A stretch of DNA of 42,176 bases from Pseudomonas sp. UBA2684 (lineage in GTDB: Bacteria > Pseudomonadota > Gammaproteobacteria > Pseudomonadales > Pseudomonadaceae). This document shows, piece by piece, positions 42,143 through 42,176 of this stretch; within the stretch, counting starts at the first letter, position 1, and the number at the start of each line of letters is the position of its first letter. A program made the position numbers and the translations under genes. The notes beneath the pieces are model-generated. The model had not been told where the DNA came from, did no database searches, and saw only the letters and a program-made list of their open reading frames with translations. The stretch covers positions 7,152 through 49,327 of the forward strand of contig DELY01000046.1 in the NCBI GenBank assembly GCA_002354655.1. The letters are read 5' to 3'.

Positions 42143-42176
42143 ATTACTCACCCCTGGTGGACAAGGCTTCGCCATG

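Overview
The window looks like a chromosomal segment of a Pseudomonas (Gammaproteobacteria). It is GC-rich and carries an MvaT-type H-NS-like protein with the pseudomonad length and pincer residues, a PA4642-family protein, a PctA-like chemoreceptor, and the REP-type and GTAGGG-type intergenic repeats common in this genus. I saw no tRNA, rRNA, CRISPR array, prophage, plasmid or transposase gene. All calls come from reading the sequence; no database search was run.

Region 1 (1-1911): a three-gene minus-strand operon (YciI/DGPF, SnoaL-like, SRPBCC) closed by a hairpin terminator, then a repeat-bearing spacer.

Region 2 (1912-23875): a 22-kb island for oxidative catabolism of hexuronates and aldarates. 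Minus strand from a control region near 8820: kdgD, 2-oxoglutarate semialdehyde dehydrogenase, gudD, garD, and a 2-hydroxyacid dehydrogenase. Plus strand from the same control region: a GudX-like glucarate dehydratase paralogue and a tripartite tricarboxylate-type transporter (TctC-TctB-TctA). An L-talarate/galactarate dehydratase with its own divergent LysR regulator follows. A second plus-strand operon encodes uronate dehydrogenase, an SMP-30 lactonase, a TRAP transporter (DctP-DctQ-DctM) and an EamA permease. The island ends with a FadR-type GntR regulator divergent from an aldose 1-epimerase. Together they would take up uronate/aldarate, oxidise uronate to aldarolactone (Udh), open the lactone, dehydrate glucarate/galactarate/talarate to 5-keto-4-deoxyglucarate, convert this to 2-oxoglutarate semialdehyde (KdgD), and oxidise it to 2-oxoglutarate for the TCA cycle.

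The most interesting signal is regulatory. A 13-bp palindrome of the form GTTGT-NNN-ACAAC, with variants, occurs at five places, all in island control regions including that of the gntR gene. Two plus-strand promoters (before the GudX-like gene and before udh) have the same geometry: TTGACA, 18 bp, GATAAT, 8 bp, operator, then a second shared block. This suggests one GntR-controlled cassette used twice.

Region 3 (23876-32516): a small conserved-looking protein, a HerA-like ATPase of the YjgR/DUF853 family next to a 156-bp inverted-repeat element, an amino-acid-type dCache chemoreceptor, a 61-aa hypothetical protein, a CBS-pair protein, PurU, MvaT and exonuclease I.

Region 4 (32517-42176): a second 156-bp inverted-repeat element, then a six-gene, mostly stop-start coupled operon (RDD, SpoIIM-like, DUF4129, DUF4350, MoxR ATPase, DUF58), a PA4642-family protein and a SulP/STAS anion transporter. 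Two genes here end on TAG stop codons that belong to GTAGGG repeats.
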